A DNA stretch of 64,000 nt, taken from contig NW_006499563.1 of the NCBI RefSeq assembly GCF_000471905.2, positions 3,805,372 to 3,869,371 of the forward strand, in the 5' to 3' direction. The position numbers were made by a program, and so were the translations under genes. The notes beneath the pieces are model-generated. The model had not been told where the DNA came from, ran no database searches, and saw only the letters and a list, made by a program, of their open reading frames with translations. Each line of letters opens with the position of its first letter. Position 1 is the first letter of the stretch. Positions 20,914 to 33,250 of the stretch are shown piece by piece. The stretch comes from Amborella trichopoda. Taxonomy: Eukaryota; Streptophyta; Magnoliopsida; Amborellales; Amborellaceae.

Positions 20914-22142
20914 AAGAAGTAAATCTACTCGGTTGTTAGAATCGCTATTTTTGATGACCTCCCAAATTAGGTAAAAACACAAACCAGAATGGAATTCGCT
21001 CAAACTTGGTGCCAAATGACTGCAACTATCTCCTCTCTCATTTACAAGTAGAGCCTGAAGCTAGAACATCGTAGGTTGAAGTTCATTGGTGATCAAAGTT
21101 CACAAATCTGGCCAGACTTCCACCCCGTGGGAAAAGGCCACCACAACATGACTAAAGGGCATCAAAATGCTCAAAGTCGCAAGGACATTGAAGATATGCT
21201 AACGAATCATCTGAACCATCGCCACAATTTGTAGAAAAAGCTTCCAAGATCTGTCCATGGTGAAACAACCTACATGAAGGGATGGCTTTGTCATTAGCGG
21301 AAAATATCTTAGGGACATTTTGATCATTACATCTAATTTTGGGATTTATTCCCAATTTCTTAAAATGTAATTAAGCTTTGTTTTTTAGCATTCACCCCTG
21401 TTTGGTGAATCATTTATAAAAGTAGGCTTAAGTCACATGTAAATGAGGTCGCAAAAATCCTTTGGGTAGGATATTTACCCATTATAAAATAAAGGCATTA
21501 CGCTTGTTCTTCTTGTCATTTTCTTCTTAGTCCTTAGTTCTGTCGAAAGGAGAGAGAAAACATCAAGGGAGAGAAAATACCCTGAGTGCGTGGGTCTGTA
21601 GACGCCTTCGAGCACGTCAACTCTTCCTTCCTCTCTCCTAAACTGGGTTACGCCCCACACGGTTTGCCCCGTTCAGCAACCTGTTTCACCAACAGACGCA
21701 CTGATGCAAGGGAACCTAAAGCCTCCAACCCTCGTGTTCTCTCACATCGCCCCATCAGCGAGCTAGGGGCCCCTCGAGACAATAGCCATAAGGAGGACAA
21801 CCAGATCCCATACTAGTCCTAAGAGATAGAGAAAGAGAGAGAGAGAGAGACAGAGAGTAGAGAGGTTGTGAGCTTGAAGAGATTCTTTGTCCAAACAGCA
21901 CTGACACATAGCCAGAGGGCTTCGTGAATGTTCTAAAAGGGCTAACCGCTCAAACGTGTCCCTCGAACCCCAAGCGGCGAGGCTAGCATCCGAAAGCATC
22001 CCTCGCCGTCAAAAATATTTCTCATTATTGGTACCTATCTACACGCCAGGAGCCCAAGTGCTCTCAACCTTACGCGTAAGGGACCTAGCGGTTGTCTTAG
22101 AGAGGGTTCTAGCATCGACTCACCAAGAACCAGGTCCAACCA
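20914..22142 (+). mobile_element. E2 5' LTR of a second Tat family (left end unresolved)
   Basis: The right end (ggtccaacca, 22142) is fixed by the PBS 2 bases later. The sequence is unlike the other LTRs in the window. Possible TATA boxes are ttataaa (21414-21420) and attataaaat (21481-21490); the second lies about 60 bases before a purine-rich stretch. A GA microsatellite sits at 21835-21862. The left end could not be found: tgttagaatcgc near 20933 is one candidate, and the LTR may extend left of the E1 insertion. Confidence 0.55.
21835..21862. repeat. (GA)n microsatellite
   Basis: gagaaagagagagagagaga-type run within the E2 LTR, with one gac interruption. Confidence 0.85.
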
Positions 22143-22144
22143 AC

Positions 22145-22163
22145 TGGTGACTCCACTGGGGAC
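22145..22163 (+). promoter_or_regulatory. Primer-binding site (E2)
   Basis: TGGTGACTCCACTGGGGAC, 2 bases after the LTR end at 22142. It is the best-preserved copy of the lineage PBS in the window. Confidence 0.75.
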
Positions 22164-23897
22164 ACGTCACCCTATCATTGGCTTCGACTATTTATAAGTA
22201 CTAAACTCTCTTGCTTCTCTCTCTATAGTTGTAATGGGATCCCACTGTTCCTCTTTTGTTAGAATTGGGGATTTTTATATCCCCATATCTATGACCTCAT
22301 CTGAGGCGAGCAGACAATCTGGTCCTGCCTCCCCGCGTCCTACTCAGGCAGCCTGGCTGGCGTTGCTATCCTAATCCTACCTAGGAATACCCAGGGCTTG
22401 GGCTCTCAAGCTCCTTACCCCTCCTCTTCCGATGTCCAAAGAAAATACCTTAATGTCAACTCATGAGGGGCACTACACCCGCCCCCTCACACAAGTACCC
22501 CATCACTGGCAGACACCCAGCCAGTTACATGCCTCAACGTGGTCCTTGTGTCACTACACCGCCTCGCTCGATGGGTCCCAGTAAGGTCACCGCCTCTGCG
22601 GGTAACCAAAAGGTGACCTCGCCCATGTCACACAGGGGCATCGCCAATGCTGGTACTCCCCTGCACTCACCACACACTGACAACTTCTATGCCAGTCCGC
22701 GTTGCCACTTAACTGTCGTGCGCGCATACTCGTACATCATTACTGGCGGTCTAACCATCACCATGATGAGTCAGGGTAGGTGACAACCCACCCCACTAGC
22801 CCAAACTATTTTGAGTCTTTTCTGACCCTAACGCAACACGGGCAGTTCCAATAGTGCCCACATCATGCATGCTAACCCTCTAGTTCTGGGCATCCCAAAG
22901 GTTGAGACCCGACAAATACATGACTTTCGAGACAATCAAAAGTACCATAAACCAGTGGACATGCATTCTCGAGGCCCTGAGGCATCACCAACCAAATGAA
23001 CAAGTACTATAAGTACTCCGCCCCTCACTCCACGAAGGGTTGGCCCCGGGCTGCCCCAAACACCACATGGACGACACACACACATGCAGGGCCAAAGATG
23101 CTATCGACCACAATGAGGGATGAGCGTCCGTCGCTCCACCAACTCCTTCCATGCCGCCGGCGGTACTCGAAGAAATTTCTTTCGAGCACTATCCGATCCA
23201 TGCCTCCCTCCCTACACGCACTAGCTAGTCCTCCTAGAAAAGTTCGTGACAAAAGGGCACCCTCGGGGACAGTTACATGACACCCCCTGGTCATGAACAA
23301 AAACATTGGAAGGGGGGCTGCTAGCTGAATGAACGCGGTAGTCGCACCTCAGGGTCAAGAGCGACACCCACATAAGAGGGACTAGGGGAAACAAAGAGGT
23401 CCTCAAGGGCAAGGTCTCTCCTTTCAATCCCCAAGGCACCTAGTCAAGGAGGGACCCTCCCCTCTTCTTCCTATCCAACATGACCTCACCCCCAGGTCAG
23501 TCCTCCTCACCAGGAGAGGTTGATATATCCCAGTGACAACCATCCGGGGTGTACTTGGCAAAGGTCAAGAAACCCTAGAGAAACGTGTCCTACGGAAAGT
23601 CTTGAGGGCAAGAATTTATATACGCCTCTCTATAGTCATGATGATATGACTTTAAAACTACAGCCTCAAAAAAAAAAAAAATATATATAATAAAATGCGG
23701 ACGTTTGCCACGAAAACCCTAGCAGGTGTTCACGACAAGCATGAGGGTACTCAAATGCCTTCTCACTAAGCTTTTGAGTTCATCCCCTCATTTCCTTAAA
23801 GGCGGAGACAAAAATCTAAGCAAGAGCGCGGAAGAAAAACATCTACGTATTGAGAATCAAGAATAAGAAAATAAAAAGAAACGATCATCTTATTCAC
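22164..23897 (+). other. E2 internal remnant without recognisable gag or pol
   Basis: This region lies between the PBS and the 3' end of the antisense gene. A 106-codon open frame (22463-22783) is rich in Pro, Ser and Thr and resembles the leader region of E3 in composition only. No capsid, zinc knuckle, protease, RT or integrase motif is seen in any frame. A run of A followed by atatatataataaa is at about 23666-23695. A nearly complete gag-pol deletion is the simplest reading. Confidence 0.45.
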
Positions 23898-25071
23898 TTA
23901 CAAAGAGGTTACATAACTTTCGTAGGCTTCTGAAGCCCGCAGACAAGAAAAAGGGAGACCATCAAAAGTGGTCAAGCGCTTCGCGATCTCTGTCCTCAGA
24001 ACCTGCGCATTTTCTAGCGCTGCTCTCTTCTGCTCTTCAAAGAGTGAAACGCTCTTTGTAACTCCCTCGGTCGAACTAACGAGCTTTTCCATATCGGAGC
24101 CCACGCGCACCAATTGACGAGACCTCACGGCCATCACTTCCCTTTTCTGATGTCAGCGAGCTCTCAAATCAGCTATGTGGACTTGCAGGGAGGTGAACTC
24201 ACCCTCTACGTCCACTAGCTCACTTTAAAGATTAACCACTTCCTCCGCTGAGTGAGCAATCCAGGCCGTAAGCTGTTCCCACTCCACCTCATAATCTTAC
24301 ATTAAGGTCCACTGCTTCTCCACTCTCTCGTAAGGAGGATATGCGTACATCAAGGATCTTCGACACTGCGGCCTCGCTTAAGATGGCCGCGGATTTCCAG
24401 TCCACAAGATCCCTCAGTAACTCCTTCAGCTGGTCAAAGGTTTCCTTTTCAAGGTACATGGCTTCTAGGCCTGCCACGCAAACCTTAATGACCTCGATCT
24501 CCTTCTTGAGATTAAGAAGAGCACATTCTCTCAACCATTGGAGGCCTGCCCGAACCTTGCGCCTCATAGTAAGCCCTCCAGCCTCTGGTGATGACGGCAA
24601 CAAGGCCTCACAATCCACGGAAGTGGAGGGCAGAACATCGGGCGTAGGATCCCCACCTTCGAGAGCCAAAGACACGGGGTGGGCTGCACAATGCTTTGAC
24701 GAGGGCTCCCCTATCTTTGCCCTGAAGGTGAGAACCTCAAAATATGGTAGCACTAAGGGCACTGGAAAAGGGATCAACGAGTTGGATTCCATCCTCCATG
24801 ATGCTCCCGAACCACCTGAAACAGAAGTCTCAGAAGCAGCCAGTCCGACACCTGAGACATCTCCCTTCGCCTCAGCTCCGATCAGCATCGGTGTCACCAA
24901 AGGAGAGGATGGAACCAGGGAAGCCTCCACCTTCACGCGCATAGCCACCACAAAGGGAAAAGGGTTAGCCTCAGGAGCAAAAGAAACGACATTGTGACCA
25001 CGTCAATGTAACGCTCAAGCAAATGAAGAAGCAACATTACCTGAATAAGGAGTCGAGCTGGTGTTAGCCAT
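23898..25071 (-). pseudogene. Antisense extra gene of E2 (coiled-coil protein), broken
   Basis: Minus strand. The ATG at 25071 (MANTSSTPYSGN) is 140 bases downstream of a TATA box. The frame has two TGA stops in the first 25 codons, probably former CGA Arg codons, then is open from 24951 to 24289 (220 codons). Key parts are an acidic, Ser/Pro-rich N-terminus, the motif RAGLQWLRE at about residue 138 of the open part, and predicted coiled coil (NLKKEIEVIKVCVAGLEAMY). After a stop at 24289 it continues into a second piece (24137-23898) with LFEEQKRAALENAQVL. It shares RAGLQ-LRE with the E1 gene. The function is unknown; the family is an antisense ORF of Tat elements. The 218-codon plus-strand frame over the same DNA is its shadow. 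Confidence 0.65.
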
Positions 25072-25210
25072 CGTTGACACTGGAGCGCAATGAAGAACTC
25101 TGTTCTAAGAGTACTGATGAAGAAGGGAAGTGGGTAGAAAGGGGACTAAGCTTCTTCTACTTTGGATGAAAATCCCTGAGGAAAGAAAAAGCCACCTCGG
25201 TGCCCCTCTC

Positions 25211-25219
25211 TTTATAAAG
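25211..25219 (-). promoter_or_regulatory. Antisense promoter TATA box (E2)
   Basis: The minus strand reads GGCTTTATAAAGAGAGG, 140 bases before the ATG at 25071. The flanks do not match the E1/E5 promoter block, in keeping with E2 belonging to a different family. Confidence 0.5.
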
Positions 25220-26362
25220 CCAGAGAGAGGTGAATCGATGAAAGCTAGCGGTATGACGCATGGCCCAATAGAGAACGTCGACAGCATGCATGTTGAAGCA
25301 TAAAAAATAGGACACCGAAGCACGACCAGCACGTGAACTAAAGCGTCACAAGAGCGAAACATCATGTGGCTTAGACGTACGAAAGTATGTACAACACGCG
25401 AGGTGACGTGCCACACATGTGGAAGATAGCACTTCGTCCTGAGGAGGTGTAGAGCCCTTGAAATCATGTTGTCGTACAACTCCAATGTGGCCCTCTCATT
25501 TACTGCTTTGCATGAGTGATGCAGGTAATAAAAATTGGCATACTTACCGCCGATAAAACATTACCCAGGTGTGTGACTCTTCCACTCTTAACCCTAAAAA
25601 ATCCTGGGCCCACTCAAAACCTCGGTGCATACTCATGCACCACTACACTCATCAAGCAAGAGGACTTCGTTCCTTGTCTTGCCTACACACACATGACCCT
25701 TTGGGGCCCCAAAAAAGTAAAAAAATGTAGGGTCCTTACGAAAATCAGAAATGATGCATACCCCAAGGGTTGGGGCAAAAACCCGTAAGGGCGTTCCATC
25801 CATCGAGTCACAGCAAGCAACAATTACCCCATGGGCAAGACAAGCGTTCCATCAACCATTTCTTATGCTCAACATCAGCAGGGATAAGAACTGAGCCAAG
25901 GAAAGAAAAGCGACGTGATGGCCACACACTCAGACATGCAACTAAATGAAAGAGATTTCAATGTGAAGGAGGATTTTATTTAATAAACAAAAAGGACTAC
26001 AAGATTGTTGTTACAATAAAATTTGTAACTTCAAGAAAGAAGTACATCCATTCTGGAGTGAATCCACCCGCTCCCTTCCAAAGCTCCGCTGCCTTCTCAC
26101 GATGGTGGTGCCTTCAAAGAGGTTGTGTCCATATGTTCAAGAAAGGCTTGAAGAAAACAAAAGAGCACCTCTTATATCTCCTACCCCTTTGGCAAGGGTG
26201 AGCGACCAGATTGGTTACCGGAGCAGCAACAAGCAAAGGCCCGAGCTACAACAGCCCTGCTCCATGTACCAATAGTTCACCCAAACATTGAACCAACAAG
26301 CCAACCTGATCGGGCGGCTAGCACTGAAAATATAATGGGCCAAGCACCCCCGTGCAACTTAC
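25220..26362. other. E2 3' region, non-coding
   Basis: About 1.1 kb between the antisense promoter and the next LTR. The 126-codon minus-strand frame (25485-25105) covers the TATA box and is not taken as coding. The plus-strand frame 25516-25788 shows no motif. No polypurine tract or 3' LTR matching the E2 5' LTR is seen, so the E2 3' end is either lost or replaced by the LTR at 26363. Confidence 0.4.
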
Positions 26363-28693
26363 TGGTGGAAGGTATTTTTCATCAACATGGGTCCCCCTCT
26401 CAATAAAGGCTTAGCAAGAAATGGAAATTTTAAAAGTCTCAAAACCACTCCAGAACTGGCCAAGATCTTCATGAGGTCTCTCAAGAGTCTCCTGCCAAGT
26501 TTCATCGTATTCTGACACGTCTAAGGCAGTACAAACTGAGAAGCAGCTCGGGCATAATCGGAGTCTAGCACCCTGAAACGGACCCCTATAAGTAGAGCTA
26601 CATTTTAATGTCTCCAATTGCTGTGGGACCATTATCATTCGATCTGGCATAGTTGAAATCCCCCAGGGGTCAAGTTTCAGCTCAAATGGACATTCCATGA
26701 AGAAGTTCTAGGTGAACGAGTGAAACGGAAGAAGCCGCACGCTATTCCTGTACAGCCACCCTGCAACACTACACCATTGAAGGGACAGTCACGACCAGTG
26801 ACTTTCGAAGCTCATATCTCTGCCATCCCAAGTCGGATCGTGCTCAAATTTGGTGAGCATGTTTTTCGTGTCAAGACGAGCGATTCGATATGTGGCTCGT
26901 TTCGTGACGATACCTGAGCACGAAGAAATGCTAGAGAGAAGTTGCTGATCATGAAGAAAGTGTAGGAAAATAGTAGTGTCGTGTCTTGCTCGAATGGCCA
27001 AATCATGCCAGTCGTGAGGAATGAACGCACTATCGATCCAAAGTTTCAAGGTCTACTCAAATTTCAAGTCACATGATTGTACACCAAAAACACGATCCAT
27101 GGCTCGAAGTTGGTATCAAATTGATCGCCATGCCTAACCATACAATAAAACAATCATCTTACAATCAACCTAGCATCAGAACGAACCCGGATCAGCCATG
27201 CAAGATCACACAAGTCCTAGGGCAACACAGGGACTATTCTAGAATTCCACAACTTGTTAGGAAGGGGCAAATTTTTCATTTTTCACCTTATTTTCTAGTT
27301 TCTTTTAATTCAATTTAATCTTAATTTCCAGCAATTAGAGTTACTTTTAATCATCTACCCATGTTTGGGGCACACTTCTATATATACGTACTATCATTAT
27401 ACGCAGAAAAGAGGCATACATACACAAGAGAGAGTTTCCACTTAATACAGATTTCTCTTTCTTACCATTGTTGTCTCACATTTGAGAGAGAGAGTGAGGT
27501 GAGAGAAACTTTTGACTGGTACCCCAGGGTTGAGGTAAACCTTCTCTCTCTTCTTTTTCTTTTCTTTGTCTCTCTCTCTTCTCCCTCTTCTTTGTCTTAG
27601 TTCCTTACAGAGGTCGTGCACGGCAGTGGCAGTGTCATGCATGCCTCTCCTTTGGTCTCACGAGTTGTGCATGGCGATGGTAGCGCCACGAATGAATCCC
27701 ACTCCCCTTCTCTTCGCTTGGCTCTTTCTTCTAGTGAAGTCTGTAGACAACGCTCTCTATCGTCACCCACAAACGTAGCTATGATGTATCGATGAAGAAC
27801 CCAGACAACGAAGTTTGTTGCCTCCTGTAGGGGTCTTCCCCTACCGTGAGTCTAGCGATGACAACGATACCTATTGCCTCCCGCTAGAGGCTCTAGCAGC
27901 ACCCATCACCATCCGCGAGCTTCCTCCATGTGTCCGGTGCCCATCACCATTCTCCCTGCATCCCACACCTCTTGCCGTGCGACCTAGGAGAAACCATCAT
28001 CGTGTGCCTCATCAGCAGTCAGCACTGTCTGCAAGGGATGTGTTGTCTCCTCGCGTTGTCAACGACGATGCCTATTGACATTCAGACTTCTCTTCTCTTT
28101 GTTGTCTCGCCCTCTTCTGTTCATCCCTTTCTCTTCTCACTTGACTGAAGATACTTAGCTCAGCATCGCCATGCCGACCTCGGTTTCAAGTAGTATTGCC
28201 CTCGTGCTAGTCCTGAGAACTATGCCTGTATTGCTACCACTCCGAGTCGGTAATTTCTGATTGCCATGTTAATCTCACCCTTACCTCAAGCTCTCTTCTC
28301 TTTTCTATCTTTCACCGAAGCTTGCACTTCATTGCCTTCTGATGTGAACATGCATTGCCCTAAGAAAAGGTGGGTCCCTTCAACCCACTTGTCTTACAAA
28401 TTAACCATAGAAGTGTTGTGTAGACAAACAAGAGGATTACAGGTAAAGGGAGGCGATTCCGAACTTGCTCAAGCAGTTGGAGCTTTCTTCGTAATCTAAG
28501 AGAGCACCCACGAGGGCTAGCCCAAGTAAGTCCCGAACCCACCTTAAATTCCCCTCTCATTGGTTGATATACCTGCCCTTACTCTCGAGCAAGTTTTTGA
28601 GAGAGTAATCTCAAATCTTGGGTTCACTGGAAACCCGAGACACTTGCCACCAGATCACCTAGATCTGGAGGGCGAGATCGAGGCACCTAACCA
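26363..28693 (+). mobile_element. E3 5' LTR (about 2.3 kb, plus orientation)
   Basis: In reverse complement this matches the minus-oriented LTRs. TGGTGGAAGGTATTTTTCA at 26363 corresponds to the U3 end of the E5 LTR; the gggaccattatcattcgatctg, gatccatggctcgaagttggtatcaaattgatcgcc and agtcctagggcaacacagggacta blocks follow; and it ends gatcgaggcacctaacca at 28693, 3 bases before a PBS. The leader lacks a long inverted-repeat array but keeps CATGGCGATGGTAGCGCC-type dyads near 27670. The left end is placed by alignment only. Confidence 0.7.
27378..27386 (+). promoter_or_regulatory. LTR TATA box (E3)
   Basis: ctatatata, 17 bases after the conserved acccatgtttggggcac block that precedes the TATA box in all LTRs of this type in the window. 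Confidence 0.65.
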
Positions 28694-28696
28694 GCT

Positions 28697-28715
28697 TGGC
28701 GACTCCACTAGGGGC
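28697..28715 (+). promoter_or_regulatory. Primer-binding site (E3)
   Basis: TGGCGACTCCACTAGGGGC, 3 bases (gct) after the LTR end, the same spacer as in E1. Confidence 0.75.
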
Positions 28716-29600
28716 TTACTATCCCTTAGTCGGTTCGGTCTTGTTTGATTAATTTCCTTTTTACTTTCTGCACCGATTTCTATGGTACCTGGGTTGTTCA
28801 ACTTGTTCATTTAGGTCGAGGACTTCCTTGTCACAGCGCTCGTGGCTATCCAAGGGAAGCGAGTCGCTCAAGCCTACTTCCCTGCTCTCCTTCTGAGTCA
28901 GGACTCATGATCCGGCTCTCAGATTCTCACTAATATCAGTGCGAGAGGGAACTTAAAGGTCCCTGCCTTCCCTCTTTCTCACCCTGGTCGACTCACCACC
29001 AAGGCCCCTTGCATGGGTAGCACTCTTGTGCCGCACACCCTACTACTAGAAAATCTCCTGCCAGTCATACTGCTGTAGTACGCCAAAGGCTGCCCCGTCC
29101 ATCCCTACGAAAGGCAAGCAAACTTCCGTCGCTCCTGAGGTTCGCCACAAGTTAACCCCCTATGCTCGTTCACTACTCTGAGCCTCCACACCTCGAGGGT
29201 CGGTACACAGAGGCGGAGGCCCTGAGGTCTTCACCACTCGCACACACTCAGAGGCTCATGGTCCATCCACTCGAGACACACCTCCGGGCAACCCTCATGT
29301 TGCCTTGAGCTCGCATCCAGGGCCAGGCCTTCTCGCTTCGAACCCTACATGCATCATGCATTCGCTTTCATAGCTCGGGGCAGCACTAGCTCTATGCCAC
29401 CTCGAGCATAGGAGGGTCGACTGTTCCGTCTTACCTCTCGGCACACATAGCTTTACCTTGTGAGAGACAAGCTCCCTCCTCATCCCTCACAAACACAAGC
29501 TAGTGGGTCTCGGCCTCCTCAGGTCGAACCCATTGACCGTGCTTGAGCTGACCCCCAAGTCACTTGGACGGCTAACCTTGAAGGTGCACACGCACCATCT
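28716..29600 (+). other. E3 leader between PBS and gag
   Basis: About 0.9 kb, GC-richer than its surroundings, with short open frames (29295-29483 minus and 28745-28933 plus) lacking motifs. In position it corresponds to 17853-16955 of E1. Confidence 0.4.
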
Positions 29601-32100
29601 TTGCAGGTCCTCTTAGATCCAAACTCAGCCAGAGACAAACCAGCGTCTTCCTTTGTCGCTTCCCCAACATCAGGCAAGCACCTCGAGCCTTGGTACTCAA
29701 AGGTCTTACCTAAGAGTACCATCTTGAGCCAGCCCCTGATCAATCGAACACCTAGGTCTCATAAAGGAATTCGGGGCAACAGCTTGCTGTCAGACAGAGG
29801 CCTCCAGCCTCCAAGACATGAACCCAAGCTGCCCACCATCCTTGGGTGCCACCCCTTGCTCCAGCTCATAGACATGGCCCTCGCTTGTTCCAAGAAAATC
29901 GGGTAGTTCAGGTCTCAGGCTCAGTTCTGGAATGAGGTCCATAGCAGCCTCAGGATCAAGCAGAAAAGTGGCTTGTAGATCCTGATCAGGGAAACCTCCA
30001 AGGCAGTCGAGGTTACCACCCCTGACGACCTCCTGCCTTGTAATTCCTTCTTCCCTCTTCAAACTCTGAAGTCTGAGCAAGTCCAGGTATACTGTTCGGT
30101 GATCACCACCCATAAGTCATGTTCCTAAGACCATCAAGAACCGGTCCTCTCAAGATCGGCATACAAAGCCCGAGTTCAATCGGGGCAAGCTGAGCCCCTC
30201 CAGACTGACTTGCCACTCATGACTCGCCAGCCTCCACAGTCCACTACATCACCGGACTCTGACCTCCCAGAAGAAACGGTCAGTGTCATGGTGATCAATG
30301 ACCCAAACGATGCTCAGGAGGAGTTGATGAACAAGTTCGAGGACACGATGCAAGCCATCCTCGGAAAGATGAAACGCCTAGAGGCCTCTAGGTCCCCTTC
30401 TTCATTTGATTCCCCGATCGGTGAGGACACAGCTCCTAGGCAGACTCCCCCTCCAATCTCCCAAGATAGATCCTCTTCTCACGGGGTCTCTCAAATCGAC
30501 ATATTTGCTATGGTGGCCCATAGCCTCAAGAATAAGATCCTGGGCATGAAGGAGATGCCACTCTACCAAAAGCCATATCCTTCATACATTGACCAGGTGT
30601 CATTTCCCCCAAACTACTGAAAAGGGAAACTCCCTTGTTCAATGATACCACATCTCCTCACCAGCATACAACCCACTTCCAAGCGGCTTGTCGGGAGACA
30701 ACAACTGACGAACGTCTCCTCCTCCGTCAGTTGGTCGAGACTCTTGAAGGACCAGCCTTCCAGTAATATGCTTGTCGGCTGCCAAACTCGATGCAAACCT
30801 GGTAAGAAATGGAGCAGTTGTTCTATCAACGCTTCTACGAAGTCCAAAGGAATGTGGAAACCATCTAGCTCCTCACCTTGATGCAAGACCCTGGTGAGCC
30901 AGTTGACAAGTTCATCACCCGATGGAGAGAGTTGGTGACCTTTCACGCCACTCCCATGATCGAGAAGGAAGAAGTTCAGACCTGCATACGAAACACGCTT
31001 CTCGAGATCGCCCTACATGTCAAGGCATCCAATCCACCCTCCATGTCAGAGCTCATCTCTAAGGCAGTTCGTATCGAGGGATTGTTCAAGCACCACGGTA
31101 GCCCTCATCAGCAATCCTCCTGCTCAAACTCCCGCTCTAGCAGTCAGGGCAATCAAAAGGTAATGATTAGCGTGGCCGTCACCGTGACTGACACCAAAGG
31201 TGCGGCTCCCTAAACTCTCGACCTCTCTAAAGCACATACGCCTCAAACCAAGGGCAAGGAGCAGTCCTATAATTTGGTCTTGCCTTCTTAAAATAGTAAG
31301 CAGAACGACTATTAGACCTAACACCAGAATAAGATTTACCCCTTTGACACGGAGTGGACCCTTTCACTGCGTCAACTGCTTTTAGAACATAACATGATCC
31401 AACTGCCAGAGGTCGCCACTGTAGAGTCGCTGGGGCAGGAGTCAAATGAGAAGTACTGTGCCTATCATAGGAGAGTAACCCACCCCACTCACGACTGCTA
31501 CAAGCTCAGTGACACTATCGAGGCCCTTATCAACAAGGGCCAAATAAAGCTCGAAGAGTTGAAAAAGGAATTTGGGGCAACTGAGGAATCTCACATAGTC
31601 ACGATCCAAGAGAACGACGGGCACCTGCTATCCTTCGTGAATTTTTCTTTATAAAGAAGGGATCGCCACCCCAAAGCTGACAATGCATCCCAAGTTCCTG
31701 TCTCCAGGGACCGAGAACCTCTGGTGCGCGTACCACCAGATACGAGGTCATGACATCAGCAAGTACACTAGCTTTCATAAACTCTTGGCAGAAAAGATGC
31801 AGCAGTGTCAGGAAGTTCAGGGCGACCTGGCAAGACACCCCCAGGTCCCTCTTTTTCTTGTGCAAGAAGACCCCCTAACCCAAGCCCAGCAAAATACTGA
31901 GCAAGAACCTCTGTACGCCTCTTTGAGGCAATGCTTCAGCAGGTTCTTGTCAACCCCAAGTCAGCCAGACAGCCTAAGGGTCTTGGCCAGGGCATGGAAA
32001 AACTCTGGTGCCCCTATCACCAAGTGTTGAGTCACGAACTCAAGGAGTGCACTAGGTTTGAGGCCATAGTCATGGAGAATGTCTAGCAAGGCCATATTGT
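29601..32100 (+). pseudogene. E3 gag with three tandem zinc-knuckle-like repeats, broken
   Basis: Frame pieces follow the Gag order of E1: KHLEPWYSKVLPKSTILSQ (29601-29906), DAQEELMNKFEDTM (30210-30620), the capsid core MQDPGEPVDKFITRWRELV and MSELISKAVRIEGLF (30878-31213), then YCAYHRRVTHPTHDCYKL (31394-31654). Two further copies of the knuckle follow: LWCAYHQIRGHDISKYTSF (31683 onward) and LWCPYHQVLSHELKECTRF (about 31998-32060). Only the first and third keep the final Cys. Frames are broken at about 30620, 31213, 31654 and 32030. Confidence 0.7.
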
Positions 32101-33250
32101 ATGTGCAGTTCTCTCAGGACACGTCCAAGCCCTCACTCCCTTTCAAGAGGAAGCCCCGTTATAAGCCCCTCATGAGCATGCACTGGACCTTTCAGAGCCC
32201 TCGGTCTCTCACTCATGGGAAGTCAATCATGGGCGAAGTAGGCTCAAATCCTTGAAATGTGAGGTAGCCTACCAAGCTAGAGCCACTCAAGGGCCTGATA
32301 GGGCAGTCCAAACACCCCTTAGGGATCCCGAAGGAGAGGCAAGAACCTAGGTCAGCCCATTAGAGGAATCATCTTCCTTAGCCACTAGTCGAGAAAGAAT
32401 TCCTCAAGCCCCTTCCTCCGCTAGCGACCTTGTGGGATTTCATTCCAAGCACAGCTCGCCTCATCTTATCTTCCAATCATACAGATAGCCTTGAGTTATC
32501 AATATCTCAGGAGTAGGCCAAAATGGGTGACGATGTTAAAAGCACCCCAAGATGATCAAAGCTGGGGCATGACCTTAAATACCCCAGTAAACGTCCAATT
32601 CCGGTGATGACACAAAAAGTAGCTTGGAACGTTCTAACTCTTCTTCTCCTCCCCCCTCCCCTATTCCTTTTGCAGGTACTGCTCAGTGATGCCCAGATTT
32701 CAACACTCTAAACAATGAAATCGGAGGCACCAGCCTCACCATGTCGTAGCAAAAGCGCCTCAAAGAAATGCTGGCCTAGGTGGCAGGATTCTCTATTGCA
32801 GCCGATGCCCTGGCAACACGGGCCAAAACCAAACCACCTTCAAGCTTATGCTCTCACGAGGCTCTTCACATGATCCAAGTACATGAGGAATTTCCTAGCT
32901 CAGGGCAAGTATCGAGTGAGACCACTCATGAGATCATGGACCCCCCACTTGAAGCCGACCCTTCCATCGTCTGGACCAGCCAGAGACCAGTCCTCTCCCA
33001 TGTTGTGCCCCTCCTAGACGCCAAGATGCCAGGATCATGGGTGGCCACATTCGAAATAAGAGAAAACTTTGTGAGTCCGTCGATGAGGAACTCCAAGAAG
33101 GTCCCTAAGAGTGGAAAGAGGGCAGGCAGGCTATGGCTAATGAGCTTCAAGAGATCAAGCTGGGGGATGAGGCCAACCCAAGGCCAACCTTCATCTCAGC
33201 AAAGATGTCCCCGGAAGAGAAAGAAAGCTATATCTCCCTCCTTTGAGAAA
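32101..33250 (+). pseudogene. E3 gag-pol linker; protease missing
   Basis: Degraded linker. KPLPPLATLWDFIP (about 32410) matches RPLPLLSTLLNFIPD in the E1 linker, and ADALATRAKTKPPSS with ALHMIQVHEEF (32780-32890) matches ADALAARSKAQPSSS and ACHMVQILGASL. In E1 the protease follows within 0.3 kb; here, no LDGGSA-like or ILLGRP-like motif is found before the RT-upstream block PRPTFISAKMSPEEKESY (about 33176-33230, frame changes). The protease has probably been deleted. Confidence 0.55.

Noticed and set aside
24341-24997. 218-codon plus-strand ORF
   Set aside because: Shadow of the minus-strand antisense gene of E2, which has the RAGLQWLRE motif and coiled coil shared with E1.
25105-25485. 126-codon minus-strand ORF
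   Set aside because: It covers the TATA box and leader of the E2 antisense gene, ends near its ATG in another register and has no motif.
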